This document shows positions 10,201 through 16,553 of a DNA stretch of 45,236 nucleotides, piece by piece (the first letter of the stretch is position 1; each line of letters opens with the position of its first letter). This DNA is from CAZONU01 sp965370045 (lineage in GTDB: Bacteria > Planctomycetota > SZUA-567 > JAKLDR01): contig CBDUSI010000025.1 of NCBI GenBank assembly GCA_965370045.1, forward strand, positions 1-45,236. Reading direction: 5' to 3'. The notes under the pieces are model-generated. The model was not told the DNA's origin. It saw nothing but the letters and a program-made list of their open reading frames with translations, and made no database searches. Position numbers and translations under genes: made by a program.

Positions 10201-10669
10201 GGCCCTGGGCGTCAACATGCACCTCAAGCAGTTCTTCGAGGACCACGCCAACCAGTCGGTGGGCGAGTTCTACACCGCCAACACCGGCTTCGACTACCGG
10301 CAGCCCGGGGTCGAGAAGGGCGGGTACAAGCTTCTCAGCCAGGTGTGGGTCGCGCCCTTCGACTTCGGCATCAGCCAGGGGCTGGAGATGGAAACCTACC
10401 TGGCCGAGGACGAGACCGACATCTACGAGACGCGCATGATCCTGACCCGCATCTCCGGCTCGCCGGAGTCCTGGGTCAAGATGAACCACCGCTTCATGAA
10501 GAGCATCCGCAAGCAGTTCCTGCTCTGGCGCCTGTTCACCAACGAGGAGCGCGCCTGGCATGTGGCCCAGGCCCGCGTCCTCCTCGGCGAGATATCGCCG
10601 GACCAGGTGCCCGACGGCCTCGATGGACCGGGCGGTGCGGAGCCTGCGAGCGCCCCCCAGACCGGGTGA
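4283..10669 (+). CDS. Giant pseudo-M28 peptidase / FtsX permease fusion
   Basis: Membrane protein of 2128 residues. It starts at GTG with GGGGAG 6 bases upstream. In order: one N-terminal helix (about 20-42); an M28-peptidase-like region with a PA-type insert (about 70-400); two helices (about 436-487); a charged coiled-coil stretch (about 500-690); a segment resembling the end of M28 domains (about 697-830, with TPLDLPEHMDFEKL); a charged linker; a carboxypeptidase-regulatory-like beta domain (about 1023-1090); several helices from 1377; an FtsX/MacB-type permease with RRRKVRTLLTM near 1500 and EREGEISIYGSLGLAP near 1850; and a soluble tail of about 190 residues. M28 zinc-site residues are partly lost: H330 and D332 remain, but the bridging Asp is Ala346 and the Glu-Glu pair is His377-Tyr378. 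I therefore expect no peptidase activity. No ABC ATPase is encoded nearby. The stop is 6 bases before the next ATG. Confidence 0.8.
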   Translation: MDENTNANGNGNGSANPLRLVAGLILSVLLAGVLVILFVLNSTGRWAHKPPAGVKKVGDARRARGRLKAPANPADIPALMTRLRADVDALVDPLKDGSNSGRTAGSPGAKKVAELIAARFTKAGLAPVVMQRYPVAVPVTHELPPKAPGESPRKVTEFKVGEQSYEILPLTPNLVRTSTIDAENNTIQARLVWGGDGQLARLRGKDVAGSILVLEEDEGYDWLTACSLGARAVIFVEPANARKLRPGLKVLGCALDIPRFWIGRREAEKALDAADPQSSFLETLKAGKRELTASLTCRVDWVNREVVNVWGLMPGANPEKRKDLSMVVVHYDSTSIAPGLAPGAEAASSVAAMFELIERMKKDPPERSVLFLAVGAHYPAMAGEAQAMELLRLPVAKLLAELGGGSSPTLDSKVLGWDGKTVKGAKGQEISGMRPWQRVLLIVVGFVMLLVAGGASYKLKLKFKRACAVIACTIVFGGIGLGVLGGWWGRTRKGEAVKKEDLWTYGGYVALRAAVEELETQDSELAKRLQATIERREEIECAALEAHANLKTLFKVKEQQGGAVDPEWRGKFNAQANEFNRKARLAANAEPECREMRLELIKVLEWKPKKGEKSLAELASDYTGLQEVLDEALETAKKKNPALVKLVKAVGECRDQMDEVEERLKTEGANRLKYVRMAGYLAVLAELGPDVPERLGSCVGIDLSSHSDSMAILFKGKHVNHFIQSDEKRLQSAVGPVAEYLSETGSAQAKAQGWRITDKSPFVTDTTVTIGGRNWMSVAPGGPCFSTEVLALGGFLSITFATALDERARLNTPLDLPEHMDFEKLARQTEVLCRSLTSMFHPGSPEVSPLDVNSWTGLARRLTGKGAEAGGEERLTNDEKKVRRVRRALAGRVRDLLSAEVRATLGKLVEKKAGEKPHELTSEEKLAVAGALSAIMKAGKFYGAAELPGLDLKGEAGKLTKKLAKKHKADAGKLSADERLRLSRMVLEAALPQLVRLVDRERGLAALERAEAESGLKSLKMQLRIHGQITEYNPAKSKTLSVTPVPGALVICRWEAKIFRRYLRLFSSPVRPDSIVIADRYGAYEVFGRSCATMRAWADKDTRVLAYQLDPESGNVIKAPDEGPEGKKRGDPWRVPKKNEDEFIVATFACQALNIFEASDLRSYAAIDTQFQTVKMYKGRVDEVPISFGWSMVGETSQFAYPEHAMVIFTERRAKPGKDKRSDGPPIPVQLKGTFGRRRLTGVRWPVLGVRSGEIDKDSHTGHGVTVSRSARLIDPDSQEFDKDGKPVPGSGTPMPLSMIMAQDLYRMDGFRMSVLEKAGVKNRSLVDQHDSADRELKLALKAKGEKHWDEMMVHARNSWGYEARAYPNIHSTVTDVVKGLLFYLFLMLPFAYFMERLLFSSPSVNRQLAGVFGLFMASFGVLYFVHPAFGITTSAPMILLSFITIALAVLVIGMISSRFKRELASLQHRPGRSHKADMDRINAMISAFLLGINNMRRRKVRTLLTMTTLVLLTFSVLSFSSIESVLGTNKRLINKESPIEPPYQGLLVRNESWLALDELAARSLRDDFARPEKKCLVAPRAWWAKAETTPARIMVNADNPEDSFELSGILGVRAVEREVTGLGRPDTLLPGGRWFYETEVRARAPVCLLPEYLMGKLKLDASKVTAVPDLSDPADFEKYAGKLPRVTLEGVEMAVIGVLKTAAYHETVDIDGERIVPVDLNVESWQRQSGLGKASDQLEFRKYQHQDAKTVPVVPYDWLMGRKEGKLYSVALVPEDPGKITDIAEGQLLRRISVPIFVARKDESGTVRTMFMSTTTASNVSGMGSLIVPMLIAALIVLNTMLGSVYEREGEISIYGSLGLAPVHIGSLFLAESAVFAVCSAVLGYILGQSVSKLVVIVGSEGMLSGFSLNYSSLSAVFSACFIITVVMLSAAYPAMRAGQLSVPDVERIWKFPEAKDDRLVFDFPFTVSGEQALGVNMHLKQFFEDHANQSVGEFYTANTGFDYRQPGVEKGGYKLLSQVWVAPFDFGISQGLEMETYLAEDETDIYETRMILTRISGSPESWVKMNHRFMKSIRKQFLLWRLFTNEERAWHVAQARVLLGEISPDQVPDGLDGPGGAEPASAPQTG

Positions 10670-10675
10670 TGAGAG

Positions 10676-12778
10676 ATGGCTGAAGAAGAGATCAAGAACC
10701 CCAAGCCGGCGACCTTCGACGAGAGCGTCGACCGGGAAACCGAGATGTACCGCGAACTGGTGCAGGTCCCCACCACGTTCGAGGACGGCTTCAACCTGCG
10801 CACCTTCATCGGGGTGCTCTTCGTGGCCATCGTGATGATGCCCACGGCCATCTACCTGGGCCTGACCATGGGCCTGGGCCTGGGGCCCGCCGCCGAGTGG
10901 GTGACCATCATCCTCTTCGCGGACATCGCCCGGCGCAGCTTCAAGCCCCTCAAGCGCCAGGAAATCTACATGCTCTACTACGTGGCCGCCAGCCTGATGA
11001 TGTTCGTGGGCGGCCTGGCCCTCAGCGGCGGGCACTTCGCCTGGATGATCTGGAAGCAGTACCTGACCAACACGCCCTTCGCCCAGGAGATGGGCATCGC
11101 CCCCTTCCCCACGTGGTTCGTGCCCGCCGCGGACAGCGAGGCCATCACCGGCCGCAACTTCTTCCACATCGACTGGGTCAAGCCGATCATGATCATGGTC
11201 GGCACCACCGTCTTCGGGCGGGTGGCCTGGGTGTGCATGGGCTACACCCTGTTCCGGGTGACCTCGGACGTGGAGCGCCTGCCCTTCCCCATGGCCACCA
11301 TCGCCTCCGAGGGAGCCACCGCGCTGGCCGAGTCCTCCCAGGAGGGCGAGAGCTGGCGCTGGCGGATATTCTCGATAGGCGCGATGATCGGCGTGGCCTT
11401 CGGGGCCATCTACAGCCTGGTGCCCATGCTCACCAAGGCCTTCTTCGGCGAAGCGGTGATGCTCTTACCTATTCCGTGGATCGACACCACCGTTCAGACC
11501 GAGGGGTTCCTGCCCGCGGGACTGACCGGCATCGCCACCAACCTGGGCATGGTCCTGGTCGGCATGGTGCTGCCCTTCTGGCTGGTGGTCGGGTCGTTCC
11601 TGGCCTCGTTGACCCAGATATTCGTCAACCCGCTGCTCTACGAGCTGGGCGTCCTGGTCCACTGGCGACCGGGAATGGACACGATCATGACCGACTTCAT
11701 GAACCGTGTCGATTTCTGGATGAGCTTCACCATCGGTACCAGCATAGCGGTGGCTTCGCTGGGCTTCTACCAGATCATCAAGGGAGTGCGCAAGGCCCGG
11801 CGGGAGCGCGCCGCGGGGATATCCAGGCGCTCCTGGAGCGACGTGCCCGAGGGCCGCGGGGATTTCTCCATCAAGCTGGCTCTGACCATCTTCGGCGTGG
11901 GTTCGCTGGGCATCGCCCTGCTGGGCTGGTACCTGATAAGCCACCCCAGCTACCCCGTGCCGGTCAAGGAATGGGATGACGCCAACAAGAGCACCTACGT
12001 GCTCTGGATGGTGCCGATAATCCTCTTCGGCTTCGCCTTCATCTACACCCCGCTGATCAGCTACGTCAACGCCCGCATGTTCGGGCTGACCGGCAAGCCC
12101 ATCAGCTTCCCGATGCTCCGCGAGGCCACCTTTATCCTCTCCGGCTACAAGGGCTCGGCCATCTGGTGCTCGCCCTTCCCGATGCGCGACTACGGCGCAT
12201 CCGCCCAGCGCTTCCGGGAGATCGAGCTGACCGGCACCAAGTTCACCAGCATCATCAAGGCCGAGCTGTGCATCTACCCGGTGACCTTTATCGCCAGCTT
12301 CCTGTTCTGGCAATACATCTGGCACTACGGCGACCCCATTCCCTCGCCGACCTACCCCTTCGCCCAGAAGATGTGGCAGCTGCACGCCCTCAAGCAGTGC
12401 CTGGTGTGGTCCGCGACCAGCGGGGGGGACAGCCTCTTCTTCCAGGCCTTCAAACCCAAGTACGTGGCGCTGGGGCTCTCCTTCGGGCTGATCGCCTTCG
12501 CCGTTCTCTCCATGCTCAAAGCCCCCACGCTGCTGCTCTATGGGTTTGTGGGCGGCGTGAGCCAGTTGCCCCACCTGATGATTCCCGAGTTCGTCGGGGC
12601 GCTGCTGGGCCGCTACTACTTCGCCAAGCTGGTCGGCCGCGACAAGTGGCGGCGCTACGTGCCGGTGCTCTCGGCGGGGTTCTTCTGCGGGGTGGGGCTC
12701 ATCAGCATGATCGGCGTTGCCTTCATGCTGCTCAGGGGGTGCATCGCGCCCAAACCCTACATGATACCTCCTGGATAG
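10676..12778 (+). CDS. OPT-superfamily-like transporter
   Basis: Polytopic membrane protein of 700 residues with about 14 hydrophobic helices and a 45-residue acidic cytoplasmic N-terminus. The early helix pair GLTMGLGLGPAAEW and the later VERLPFPMATIASEGATAL resemble the OPT/YSL oligopeptide and metal-chelate transporter fold. The motif ERLPFP corresponds in position and character to EKLIFP in the first gene of the block, so the two may be distant paralogues that pair. It starts 6 bases after the giant FtsX gene, so translational coupling is likely. OPT proteins are secondary transporters; the substrate here is unknown and peptides are only the family default. Confidence 0.75.
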   Translation: MAEEEIKNPKPATFDESVDRETEMYRELVQVPTTFEDGFNLRTFIGVLFVAIVMMPTAIYLGLTMGLGLGPAAEWVTIILFADIARRSFKPLKRQEIYMLYYVAASLMMFVGGLALSGGHFAWMIWKQYLTNTPFAQEMGIAPFPTWFVPAADSEAITGRNFFHIDWVKPIMIMVGTTVFGRVAWVCMGYTLFRVTSDVERLPFPMATIASEGATALAESSQEGESWRWRIFSIGAMIGVAFGAIYSLVPMLTKAFFGEAVMLLPIPWIDTTVQTEGFLPAGLTGIATNLGMVLVGMVLPFWLVVGSFLASLTQIFVNPLLYELGVLVHWRPGMDTIMTDFMNRVDFWMSFTIGTSIAVASLGFYQIIKGVRKARRERAAGISRRSWSDVPEGRGDFSIKLALTIFGVGSLGIALLGWYLISHPSYPVPVKEWDDANKSTYVLWMVPIILFGFAFIYTPLISYVNARMFGLTGKPISFPMLREATFILSGYKGSAIWCSPFPMRDYGASAQRFREIELTGTKFTSIIKAELCIYPVTFIASFLFWQYIWHYGDPIPSPTYPFAQKMWQLHALKQCLVWSATSGGDSLFFQAFKPKYVALGLSFGLIAFAVLSMLKAPTLLLYGFVGGVSQLPHLMIPEFVGALLGRYYFAKLVGRDKWRRYVPVLSAGFFCGVGLISMIGVAFMLLRGCIAPKPYMIPPG

Positions 12779-12820
12779 GCGAGGTGCCTGCGTCCTTCTG
12801 CTGAGGGAGATGTTTCAAGC

Positions 12821-13783
12821 GTGACGGCTCCCGAAGAACTGAAACGCGGCGATGGCGCCCCGTCGCCCAGTCCCAAGCCCGCCGACCAGTCCCGCGGCGC
12901 GGCGGTCGACGAGCCCGAGCACAAGACAGGCTGTCTGCGGCGGGTCTTCGGCCTGCTGGTCTTCGCCTCCGTGCTGGTGATCGGCGCCCTGCTGGCCCGC
13001 AGCTGGATAGTCGACGGGCCCCCGGACGTCTCCACCCGGGAGGGCACCAAGCGCTTCCTGAAGAGCATGGTCGCCGGCGGCCAGGACTTCAAGAAGCGCT
13101 CCCGCGAGCGCCTGGCGAAGCTCCGCGCCGAGAAGAACAAGCTGGAGGAATGGTTCAAGAAACGCGACATCGAGATCCCGGAAGGCGAGAAGATCTGGGC
13201 GCGAGCCAAGAAACAGCTCGAAGAGGTGGCCTCCACCGAGGACCAGCCCACCAAGCCCTGGCAGCCGACGCCCACCCCCGCACCGACTCCGACTCCGACT
13301 CCAACGCCGGCACCGACACCAACACCCACTCCAACACCCACTCCAACACCAGCACCGACGCCGACACCAACACCGACGCCGGCGCCCACCCCGACTCCGA
13401 CGCCGGCGCCCACCCCAACCCCAACCCCGACGCCTGCGCCAACGCCGACACCTGCTCCCACTCCGGCGACCACGCCAACACCTGCTCCGACTCCCGCTCC
13501 GACTCCCGCGCCGACGCCGAGCCCCGCGCCCGCCAGGCATCCCGACCTGGTCCTGGGCAGGCAGCACTACCGCCAGGGGCTGGAGCACTTCGGGAAGACC
13601 CGCCCGGGTCACGCCAACGTGCAGAAGAACCTGCGCGAGGCGGCCAAGAGCTTCCGCAAGGCCCAGCGTTTCTTAGAGAACGCCGCGCGCCAGGAGCCGA
13701 AAAACCAGGAGATACAGAATCTCCAGGTGGAGAACAACCGCTTCCTGTACAGCTGCCTGAAGATGCAGACGCTGCACCAATAG
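12821..13783 (+). CDS. Membrane-anchored Pro-Thr-repeat protein
   Basis: Protein of 320 residues, not recognised as a known family. About 40 polar cytoplasmic residues precede one membrane helix (about 41-65). A basic, probably helical segment follows (about 80-145), then about 90 residues of Pro-Thr/Pro-Ala dipeptides, then a C-terminal helical domain (about 240-320) with a TPR-like pattern. The Pro-rich stretch should be extended and act as a stiff spacer in the periplasm, holding the terminal domain away from the membrane. The GTG start has GAGGGAGA 10 bases upstream. It follows the OPT gene by 42 bases on the same strand, so it probably belongs to the block. Confidence 0.75.
   Translation: MTAPEELKRGDGAPSPSPKPADQSRGAAVDEPEHKTGCLRRVFGLLVFASVLVIGALLARSWIVDGPPDVSTREGTKRFLKSMVAGGQDFKKRSRERLAKLRAEKNKLEEWFKKRDIEIPEGEKIWARAKKQLEEVASTEDQPTKPWQPTPTPAPTPTPTPTPAPTPTPTPTPTPTPAPTPTPTPTPAPTPTPTPAPTPTPTPTPAPTPTPAPTPATTPTPAPTPAPTPAPTPSPAPARHPDLVLGRQHYRQGLEHFGKTRPGHANVQKNLREAAKSFRKAQRFLENAARQEPKNQEIQNLQVENNRFLYSCLKMQTLHQ
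13265..13533 (+). repeat. Pro-Thr/Pro-Ala coding microsatellite
   Basis: About 90 codons of alternating Pro with Thr or Ala, built from degenerate six-base units such as CCGACT, CCAACA and CCGGCG. Repeat blocks of this kind change length by slippage, so the spacer length may vary between strains. It stays open in frame throughout. Confidence 0.9.
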
Positions 13784-13834
13784 CGGCGAGTCCTCTCTTA
13801 CTTCTCCCGGCCGATTTGAACGTGGAGTGGCACG

Positions 13835-13854
13835 CCGGGGAGCTCTTTCCCCGG
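13835..13854 (+). terminator. Hairpin after the OPT/FtsX block
   Basis: CCGGGG (13835-13840) and CCCCGG (13849-13854) can pair around an 8-base loop about 50 bases after the last stop of the block. There is no T tract, so intrinsic termination is doubtful. Confidence 0.3.
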
Positions 13855-13891
13855 GTGGAGAATCACGGGCGGAACTGATCGGAGGGACGGC

Positions 13892-14023
13892 TTGGAAGCG
13901 CCAAGTGGGAGATCCCGGCTTAAGGTCAAGCTGGGCTACCTACTGACCGGTCCGGTAATCAGCACAGCTGCTGTCGCTCCCATAACGACTGCTGGCTGGG
14001 ACGTTCCCCGGCTCACTTGGTGA
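13892..14023 (+). CDS. Candidate 43-residue hydrophobic small protein
   Basis: A TTG-start reading frame with an excellent Shine-Dalgarno sequence (GGAGGG at 13881-13886, 5-base spacing). The product has a basic N-terminus (RSRLKVKLGY) followed by a hydrophobic stretch (LLTGPVISTAAVAP) and ends WDVPRLTW. Its stop lies 6 bases before the ATG of the next small gene, which suggests coupling. I do not recognise the protein. The strong ribosome site and the coupling support it; the rare start codon and small size count against it. Confidence 0.4.
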   Translation: MEAPSGRSRLKVKLGYLLTGPVISTAAVAPITTAGWDVPRLTW

Positions 14024-14029
14024 CTGGCT

Positions 14030-14194
14030 ATGTCTCGAAAATCAATGATCATGCTTGGAATGATCACCGGCTCCTTTGCAGGCGGGTATGTGCCCATCCT
14101 GCTGGGAGCTGGTGGATTGTCTCTGACCTCATTGCTTGGAAGTTTTGCCGGTGGAATACTCGGCATATGGGTGGCATACAAGCTTACCCGGTAG
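14030..14194 (+). CDS. Small glycine-rich membrane protein
   Basis: A 54-residue protein with a short basic start (MSRKSM) and two hydrophobic stretches rich in spaced glycines (GMITGSFAGGYVP and LGSFAGGILGIWVAYKL). The pattern looks like a glycine-zipper two-helix hairpin in the inner membrane. Short proteins of this kind occur in many bacteria, but I cannot assign a function. Codons such as TCA, AAA, TTT and GCA are common here and rare in the neighbours, so local G+C is lower and the gene may be foreign. It has no clear Shine-Dalgarno of its own, in line with coupling to the frame upstream. Confidence 0.65.
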   Translation: MSRKSMIMLGMITGSFAGGYVPILLGAGGLSLTSLLGSFAGGILGIWVAYKLTR

Positions 14195-14262
14195 AAGTCC
14201 GCTCACACTTGATAAGCAATGGAGATACCCCGCCACATGTAGATGCGCTTGGCGCGTTCGGG

Positions 14263-14291
14263 TTGAACTTTCTCCTTCCTGCGGCTATAAC
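14263..14291 (+). promoter_or_regulatory. Sigma-70 promoter of the ptb-like gene
   Basis: TTGAAC at 14263-14268, a 17-base spacer and TATAAC at 14286-14291. It gives a leader of about 25 bases that contains the GGGAGG ribosome site of the gene at 14323. Confidence 0.6.
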
Positions 14292-14322
14292 TGTGCACAG
14301 TCTCTGCCGGGAGGACCAGGCC

Positions 14323-15342
14323 ATGGCCAGGAAGTCCAAGGGCGCCAACCAGGACACGCTGAAGAAGAGCCGCAAGACCATCTGGCGCGAGCGCCCGCGC
14401 ATCAGCCAGCTCGATGACATTCTCGACGTGATAGACGACTACCCGGTGCGCCGGGTGGCGGTGGCCTGCGCCGAGGACGCTGAAGTGCTCAAGGCGGTCA
14501 CCGCGGCCCGCGACCGGCAGGTGGCCGAGTACCTGCTCGTCGGCGACGAGGACGAGATACTCCGCCAGGCGGAGGCCGCCGGCGTGGAGGTCGAGCGCGC
14601 GCGCATAGAGCACCAGCCCGATCCGCTCAAGGCCGCGGAGCTGGCGGTGAAGCTCGCCCGCGAGGGCGAGGCGGACATCGTCATGAAGGGCTACATCTAC
14701 ACCGACGACTTCCTGCGCGCCATCCTCGACCGGGAGACCGGCCTGCGCACCGGGTCGATAATGAGCCACGTCTTCGTGATGGAGTCCAAGCTCCAGGGCC
14801 GGCTGATATTCATGTCCGACGCGGCCATGAACATCTCGCCGGATCTCGAGACCAAGGCGGACATCATCATGAACGCGGTGCACCTGGCCTCCATGTTCGG
14901 GCTGGCCGAGCCCCGGGTGGGCGTGCTCGCCGCGGTGGAGGTGGTGAACCCCGCCATGCCCGCCACGGTGGAGGCGGCCACGCTGGCCAAGATCTCCGAG
15001 CGCCGGCAGTTCTCCAAGCCCTGCATCATCGACGGTCCCTTCGGGCTGGACAACGCCATCAACGCCGCCGCCGCCGAGCACAAGAAGGTGACGGGCCCGG
15101 TGGCCGGGCGGGCGGACATCCTCATCGTCCCGGACATCGAGGCGGGGAACATTCTGGCCAAGAGCTTCGTGTTCATGGCCGGGGGCGACGTGGCCGGGGT
15201 GGTGGTCGGCGCCAAGCGCCCGGTGGTCCTGACCAGTCGCGCGGACAACGCGCGCAGCAAGCTCTTCAGCATAGCCACCGCCGTCTTGATGACCAACTTC
15301 GAGCGCGAGGTGCGCCTCAAGATCGGCAAGGTGCACTTCTAG
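14323..15342 (+). CDS. ptb: Phosphate butyryltransferase / acetyltransferase
   Basis: Cytoplasmic phosphotransacylase of 339 residues, converting an acyl-CoA and phosphate to acyl phosphate and CoA. The body matches the Ptb/Pta fold: DIVMKGYIYTDDFLRAIL, the acyl-CoA-site stretch SDAAMNISPDLETKADI, and the C-terminal PDIEAGNILAKSFVFMAGG, which is highly typical of Ptb. The start follows GGGAGG by 8 bases, and about 30 basic N-terminal residues precede the usual family start. No butyrate or acetate kinase gene is in the window. Sequence alone does not separate butyryl from acetyl or branched acyl substrates. It stands alone between its own promoter and convergent genes. Confidence 0.9.
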   Translation: MARKSKGANQDTLKKSRKTIWRERPRISQLDDILDVIDDYPVRRVAVACAEDAEVLKAVTAARDRQVAEYLLVGDEDEILRQAEAAGVEVERARIEHQPDPLKAAELAVKLAREGEADIVMKGYIYTDDFLRAILDRETGLRTGSIMSHVFVMESKLQGRLIFMSDAAMNISPDLETKADIIMNAVHLASMFGLAEPRVGVLAAVEVVNPAMPATVEAATLAKISERRQFSKPCIIDGPFGLDNAINAAAAEHKKVTGPVAGRADILIVPDIEAGNILAKSFVFMAGGDVAGVVVGAKRPVVLTSRADNARSKLFSIATAVLMTNFEREVRLKIGKVHF

Positions 15343-15347
15343 AGGGT

Positions 15348-15374
15348 GCCCGGAAGCGTGCGCGGCGGCCGGGC
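15348..15374. terminator. Hairpin between convergent genes
   Basis: GCCCGG (15348-15353) pairs with CCGGGC (15369-15374) in the 31-base gap between two converging genes. It could serve both strands, but the stem is short, the loop is 15 bases and there is no clear T run. Confidence 0.25.
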
Positions 15375-15916
15375 TACTTTACGATCTTCACTATCTGCTT
15401 GAACTTGGGGCCCTCGGCGACGCCGAGCATCTCGAACAGGGCCATCTCCACGGTGGTCAGGCTCACCCCGCCGCGGCCCAGCTTCATCAGCGCCACGTCG
15501 CGGTTCATGGGGTTGCGCGAGGAGACCGCGTCGGCCACCAGGTGGACCTCGCAGCCGCGCTCGGTGAGTTCCAGGGCCGTCTGGTAGACGCAGATGTGCG
15601 CCTCGATGCCGCAGATCAGCACCTGCTTGCGGCCGGTCTTCTCCAGCGCCTCAATGAAGCGCGGCTCTCCGCAGCAGCTGAAGCTGAACTTGGGTATCGG
15701 CGCGAGGCCCTCGGGCATGAACTTCGAGACCTCGGGAATCGTGGGCCCCAGCCCCTCGGGGTTCTGCTCTGCCCAGACGATGGGCAGTTCCAGCTCACGC
15801 GCGCCGCGGATCAGCTTGCCGAGGCTGGCGAAGAGGCTCTCCCTGCCGTGCATCAACCGGGCGAGCTTGCCCTGAACGTCGACGACCACCAGAACGCTTC
15901 CGTCGGCCTTGAGCAT
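15374..15916 (-). CDS. Isochorismatase-family cysteine hydrolase
   Basis: Cytoplasmic hydrolase of 180 residues. The family triad is visible as D13 (VVVDVQ), K76 (PIPKFSF) and C109 (GIEAHICV), with the cis-peptide region just before the Cys. The family includes nicotinamidases, ureidoacrylate hydrolases and YcaC-like proteins of unknown substrate; GIEAHICVYQTALEL is most like the YcaC/nicotinamidase-related group. The ATG directly abuts the stop of the kinase-like gene upstream (TAG then ATG), and its ribosome site (GGGAGGT) lies inside that gene, so the two are translated as a pair. Confidence 0.88.
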   Translation of the reverse strand: MLKADGSVLVVVDVQGKLARLMHGRESLFASLGKLIRGARELELPIVWAEQNPEGLGPTIPEVSKFMPEGLAPIPKFSFSCCGEPRFIEALEKTGRKQVLICGIEAHICVYQTALELTERGCEVHLVADAVSSRNPMNRDVALMKLGRGGVSLTTVEMALFEMLGVAEGPKFKQIVKIVK

Positions 15917-16531
15917 CTACCTACCACCTCCCAGCGCCTCAAGAATCTCCCCCGGTGTCGTGCCCGGGCCCACCTCGAACTCGTCGACCCGGGCGCCGGC
16001 CGCGCGGCAGCGCTCGACCAGCGGCGCGGTGCGCTCCCGGAAGATGATAAGCTTCCTCTCCACTTCCGCAAGGCCGTCGTCGGTGCGCCCGGCGCGGTCG
16101 CCCCCGGTATTCGCGGCGATGCGCGCGCGGACGGTCTCAGGGCTGCACGAAAGCGATATCACCCAGCGGACGTCGAGAAGGCGGTCGATGGCCCCGGCCT
16201 GGCCGGCGTGACGCGGCAGGCCGTTGAGGATGACAACGTCGTCGGGGCCGATCCTCCGGCGTTCCAGGAAGGAACGCAGTATCTTCTCCGCCAGGGGGAA
16301 GTGCCGGTCCTTGAGGAGCGCGCCTTTATCCAGTAACTCGCGAACGAAGGCGGTTTCCTCTTCGCTGAAGCGCCCGCCACCCTCTCCGGCCGCGACGCCG
16401 CGCAGCTGGGCCCCGAAGTCGAAGTGGCCGCAGCGCGCGCCCAGCCAGCCTTCTTTCTCAATACACTGCCCCAGCGGCGTCTTCCCCGAGCCGGTGGGGC
16501 CGATCAGGAGCAGGGCCCGGTTGCGCTTCAC
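15917..16531 (-). CDS. Adenylate-kinase-like nucleotide kinase
   Basis: P-loop protein of 204 residues with the Walker A motif GPTGSGKT at residues 11-18. ILNGLPRHAGQ occupies the position of DGFPRT in adenylate kinases, and the C-terminal helical part has Arg-rich lid-like residues (RIAANTGGDRAGR). The order matches nucleoside-monophosphate kinases, which move phosphate from ATP to AMP or a similar acceptor. The core motifs differ from true Adk, so I call it Adk-like only; it may act on another small molecule. It starts at GTG. The partner downstream is an isochorismatase-family hydrolase, hinting at nucleotide or cofactor salvage. Confidence 0.75.
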   Translation of the reverse strand: MKRNRALLLIGPTGSGKTPLGQCIEKEGWLGARCGHFDFGAQLRGVAAGEGGGRFSEEETAFVRELLDKGALLKDRHFPLAEKILRSFLERRRIGPDDVVILNGLPRHAGQAGAIDRLLDVRWVISLSCSPETVRARIAANTGGDRAGRTDDGLAEVERKLIIFRERTAPLVERCRAAGARVDEFEVGPGTTPGEILEALGGGR

Positions 16532-16553
16532 TGCGCTCGATCCTCGAAAGAGC

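Noticed and set aside
7292..11167. A very long minus-strand frame opposite the giant FtsX gene, and similar ones at 3407-5923 and 1163-2935
   Set aside because: High G+C makes long open antisense frames; the products are His/Gln/Arg-rich with no recognisable domain, while the plus strand has coherent membrane domains.
13265..13533. Repeat block that might be taken for a CRISPR array
   Set aside because: It is a short-unit coding microsatellite without spacers and stays in the reading frame of a Pro-Thr protein.
15542..16336. Plus-strand frame opposite the kinase-like and isochorismatase-family genes
   Set aside because: It is antisense to two genes with clear motifs and encodes no recognisable domain.
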